Shown here one piece after another: positions 61,029 to 64,000 of a DNA stretch of 64,000 bases (position 1 is the first letter of the stretch; the number at the start of each line of letters is the position of its first letter). The position numbers and the translations under genes are program-made. The notes beneath the pieces were generated by a model. The model ran no database searches and was not told the origin of the DNA. It saw nothing but the letters and a program-made list of their open reading frames with translations. The stretch lies in the NCBI GenBank assembly GCA_017311185.1, contig JAESUZ010001514.1, positions 2,108,001 through 2,172,000 of the forward strand, in the 5' to 3' direction. The stretch comes from Proteles cristata cristata. Its lineage: Eukaryota > Chordata > Mammalia > Carnivora > Hyaenidae.

Positions 61029-62734
61029 AACATGCATGCTGCGACTGGGGAGGAGAGTCTGAAACGAGACAGAAGGAGGAACCTCCTGAGTCACAGAGGA
61101 TTCAAGCCCTGAGTGTGGGCGCCTCCCCAAACCACGCCATGGGGAGAGAGCCGGGTAGGGATTCTCTGACCTCCCCTGGCCGCTTCCAGCTCCAGGGGCT
61201 TCTGTGGCCAACGCTGTTTTTCCTCCTCACCACTTCTTCTTCTGGCCCCTGCAGCTGGGCCTGAGTCAGCCCCCTCCCCAGGGCTGCTCCCCCTCCCCCT
61301 CCCCAGCCAGCCAGGGGATATTGGGGAAAGGGGGAGGGGGGAGAATCAAATGAGGAAGAGGTCATCTGGCTGGATCTCACAGATCTCTGAATCCCAGACT
61401 CCACCAGGAGGAGGACAGAGCTCTCTCCCCGCACCTCAGGCCTCTGTAGCCCTTCCTGGAAGACGGACACCGCCTCTGCTCCTGGACCACCCTGGCTCCC
61501 CAGGGCTTCTACCTAGAGGGTCTTCTCTGCTGGAGAGCCCTTTACAGGGAAGGCGAGAGGGGCCTCCTCCACCCGGTTTGCTAAGGGGACTAGTTGCAGT
61601 GATAGTGGCAGCTCTCCTCCAGCACCCCTTGCGAGCCGCAAACACTCAGCGTGCGCCACGTCTCTCATTCCTTGCAGCAGGCCCAGACCCAGGCTCACCC
61701 CCGCTTCCCCTCAGCGGCGGACATGGGCAGGGAGACATCAAGGTCCTGTGGCCCTCCCTGTCTAGGCCCGCTGGTTTTGGGCTGCTGGCTGGTCTCTGTC
61801 TTAGGAAGGTAGCGACCTCACACGTCCCACTGGAAACCTTGGAGACCCTCCTGTCCGGCCCCAGTAGGCCTCCAGACCCCAGACCCCAGAATCCCAGCTT
61901 ACATGCCTCCCTACCCCATCCTTTCCTCCTGGAGGCCCTCCTTCCAGCCTGCTAACTTCTGATCTTTTCTCCGCCCCCTTTGGTCCCTGCTGTGGTCCGG
62001 CTGGGGCCAGGAAGGTGATGACTCAGCTCTGAGGCAGAAGCAACCCTTCCCCCCAGCCAGAGCCACCCCTTACCGCAGGCCTGGGCAGTGAGGCCAGGCC
62101 AGGCCGAGTGCTCAGTGCAGAGGCAAAGCTCAGAACCCCATGGGGCAAAGCGGAGGGGAATTGCATGCAAGGCCCTGAGGCAAGGCCAAGAGCATCTTGA
62201 CCCCTCAAGGTCTTGTCTCGTGGGATGCCCTCCTTTCCTTGGCCTTAGATGGGCTCAGGGGGCAGCTGAATTTCCTGGATGGGAAATGAGGTATTTATTT
62301 CACCTTCCAAAAATGGTCCCGTGGAGAGAAGATAAGGTGTCCCCAAACCAACAGTGGCCAAGGGGGCTGGGCAGCTCACGGAAGAAAGGGCTGGAGAGGG
62401 AACTGGTCCCTTCTCTGGAATCTCGGCAGGCGTGTCATGGGCTGAGGAGGCAGCTCTGTGGGGCACCGGGAGCATTTTCAGCTCCGTATAAGGAAGAAGT
62501 TCGTAATAATCAGAGCTGCTCAGACAAGGAACGGGTGGCCACAAGGGTGAGTTAAGTCCTGTCCATAGAGGTGGGCGAGCAGGGCCCAACAACCACTGCG
62601 GTATGTAGCCAAGGAGGTGCCCAACCTCAGACACCCGTCCAGTCCCAAGATACGTGAGCTAACTCAGGTTCCCCAGTCAACTTCCTCCTAGGACAAGGGC
62701 AGGCAGCCTGCGTCCTGAGCTCTGTCTGTGCCCA

Positions 62735-62945
62735 GCTCCCTGCTAAGTCCCCGACATACGATCCGTCGTTGAATCCTCACAACAGCCTGGCAGGGTGGCC
62801 GCCATTAGGAACCCCATTTCACAGACGGAGAAACAGACAGAGACATTCCCAACTTCCCCGGAGTTCTAATAGCTGGAGACAGGCAGAGGCAGGGCCCACA
62901 TCTGTCCAACTCCCAACCCTGGCTCTCAGGAGGCTCTAATATGTC
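62735..62945 (+). repeat. MIR
   Basis: 'ctcacaacagcctggcaggg' and 'ccatttcacagacggagaaa' are MIR core phrases in CSF1R intron 11. Confidence 0.7.
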
Positions 62946-63080
62946 AGAGGAGGAAGATTGCTACCAGTCCCACCACACAGGTGGGGAAACCGAGGACCAG
63001 AGTGGGCAGTGAGTCAGCCAAGGTCTCACGGCAAAACAGTTTTAGAGCTCGACCCAGATCCCTGAAGTCTTGACCTGAGG
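62945..63080 (+). repeat. MIR, second copy
   Basis: 'ccacacaggtggggaaaccg' then 'gccaaggtctcacggcaaaa' form another MIR fragment directly after the first. Confidence 0.6.
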
Positions 63081-63794
63081 CCTTCGTTTGCTGGGTGCTG
63101 GCATGAGCATGAGAGCTGACTCCAGAGGCCCCCAGGGTGCTCCACATTCGGTCCACATTGTCTACTCCAAGCCCTCTTCTCATACTAAAGCCTCCAAGGT
63201 GGGGGAGGGAAGGCAGCAGAGGAGGCCACCAGGTGGTTATTCACCCCTAAATCACATCACTCCCTTGGTCAAACCCACTGATGACTCAAGCCTACAGGAT
63301 GGAGTCCAAGGAGTTGGATCTCAATGTGCCCCGCCTCCTTCTTCCGGGTACCAGTATTTCTGGAACTTGCCTTGGTCTTTCCCCCCGCTCACCCCTGCAC
63401 ACATTGCCCTCCCCCGGAGATACCCTTTCCCTGAGTTTTGCCTCTCCCTGCTGCATCCCCCCATCCTCCAAGGTCTGTCCCACCCATGCCAACCACCTCC
63501 TCCAGGCAGGCTCCCTTCCTCACCAGCAGAAGAGATCTTTCCACCTCTGACCTCCCACAGGCCTCCGACCTGGGCCTCAGTGTCTATTGCAGTGGACACC
63601 ATCTTCTGTGTAGGAAGGCAGCTGGGCAAGGTGGTAGGGGCCTCGGGCTGGCGTGGGGGAGGCACCTGGGACCCTTGGGCGGGTGCTTGAACCCAGCCAC
63701 CCTGTCTCCCTATTGTAAAGTGCTACAGTTCCTGCCTCCAGGTTGTTGTGAGGGAAAGATAAGGTGATTCAATGGTTCATGTACAGGTTAAAAA

Positions 63795-63949
63795 AACACG
63801 GTTTTAAAAACCCAGCCTCTGCCACTGACCGGCTGTAGGCTAGAGCAACTGTCGCAGCCTCGCAGAACCTCAGCTTCCAACTCTGTAAAATGGGGTTAGT
63901 GATGCTATCTACGTGCTGCGATTGTTGAGGGTGTTAAATGCGAGGATGT
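63795..63949 (-). repeat. MIR
   Basis: 'ctctgccactgaccggctgt', 'cctcagcttccaactctgta' and 'gttgagggtgttaaatg' are reverse MIR phrases. Confidence 0.6.
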
Positions 63950-64000
63950 GGGGCGCCTGGGTGGCTTAGTCGGTTAAGCGTCCGACTTTCGCTCAGGTCA
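63950..64000 (+). mobile_element. Carnivora SINE, cut by the window edge
   Basis: Head 'ggggcgcctgggtggctta', A-box-like 'gtcggttaagcg', and 'ccgactttcgctcaggtca' at the very end. It matches the young copies and continues beyond 64000. Confidence 0.92.

Larger units (their letters stand above)
59222..64000 (-). other. CSF1R: CSF1R intron 11, partial
   Basis: No exon was found here on either strand; in particular no transmembrane-encoding leucine run is present. It holds an L1M 3' end, an AT/CA microsatellite, L2 and MIR fragments, a 39-bp tandem duplication and the start of a SINE at the right edge. GC-rich stretches near 61200-62000 have no recognised element. Confidence 0.75.

Noticed and set aside
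60879..61112. A short repeated peptide frame in CSF1R intron 11
   Set aside because: The repetition is explained by the 51/48-bp tandem repeat. There is no splice context or known domain.
59222..64000. Search for CSF1R exon 11 (transmembrane)
   Set aside because: No leucine-rich membrane segment with splice sites was found on the - strand, so the exon should lie beyond 64000.

Overview
The window is mammalian nuclear DNA from a carnivore, most probably a cat-family species. It has multi-exon genes with GT-AG introns, a CpG-island promoter, and about 28 tRNA-derived Carnivora SINEs of the type found in felids. Two genes are recognisable and their order matches the CSF1R/HMGXB3 neighbourhood of human 5q32. 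The species cannot be fixed from the sequence. Nothing prokaryotic, viral or CRISPR-like was seen.

Layout. (1) 1-3100: no coding sequence. It holds old L2/MIR sequence split by younger SINEs, probably intron 1 of a leftward gene; TIGD6 is expected there from human synteny, but its coding exon is not in the window. (2) About 2940-3980: a CpG island with ETS and NRF1 motifs, probably a bidirectional promoter. (3) 3400-51115: HMGXB3 on the + strand. I resolve one non-coding exon and 19 coding exons whose splice phases all agree, giving an uninterrupted 1,291-residue protein. It has a basic stretch, one HMG box, two look-alike C4 zinc modules, and a cysteine-rich C-terminal half resembling KDZ-type transposase proteins. 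Its introns carry SINEs, nested L1s, MIR/L2 and hAT remnants. (4) About 51090-51293: a tail-to-tail junction where the two genes' poly(A) signals lie within about 200 bp. (5) 51270-64000: CSF1R (c-fms) on the - strand. The last 11 coding exons are present: juxtamembrane segment, split tyrosine kinase domain and C-terminal tail, 425 residues. The extracellular and transmembrane exons lie beyond the right edge; 59222-64000 is part of the large intron before the juxtamembrane exon.

The two genes are neighbours, not a pathway: HMGXB3 looks like a nuclear DNA-binding protein, and CSF1R is the macrophage receptor for CSF-1 and IL-34. The most interesting points are the transposase-like ancestry and duplicated zinc exons of HMGXB3, a 47-bp duplication that copies the splice donor of HMGXB3 exon 13, a (TG)15 tract in place of a pyrimidine tract at a CSF1R acceptor that also reads as a consensus donor, the shared poly(A) region, and repeated SINE insertion at one target. 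All exon limits were read by eye from frame, phase and GT/AG and were not aligned to a transcript. Repeat class names come from recognising characteristic phrases, so the edges of old repeats are approximate.
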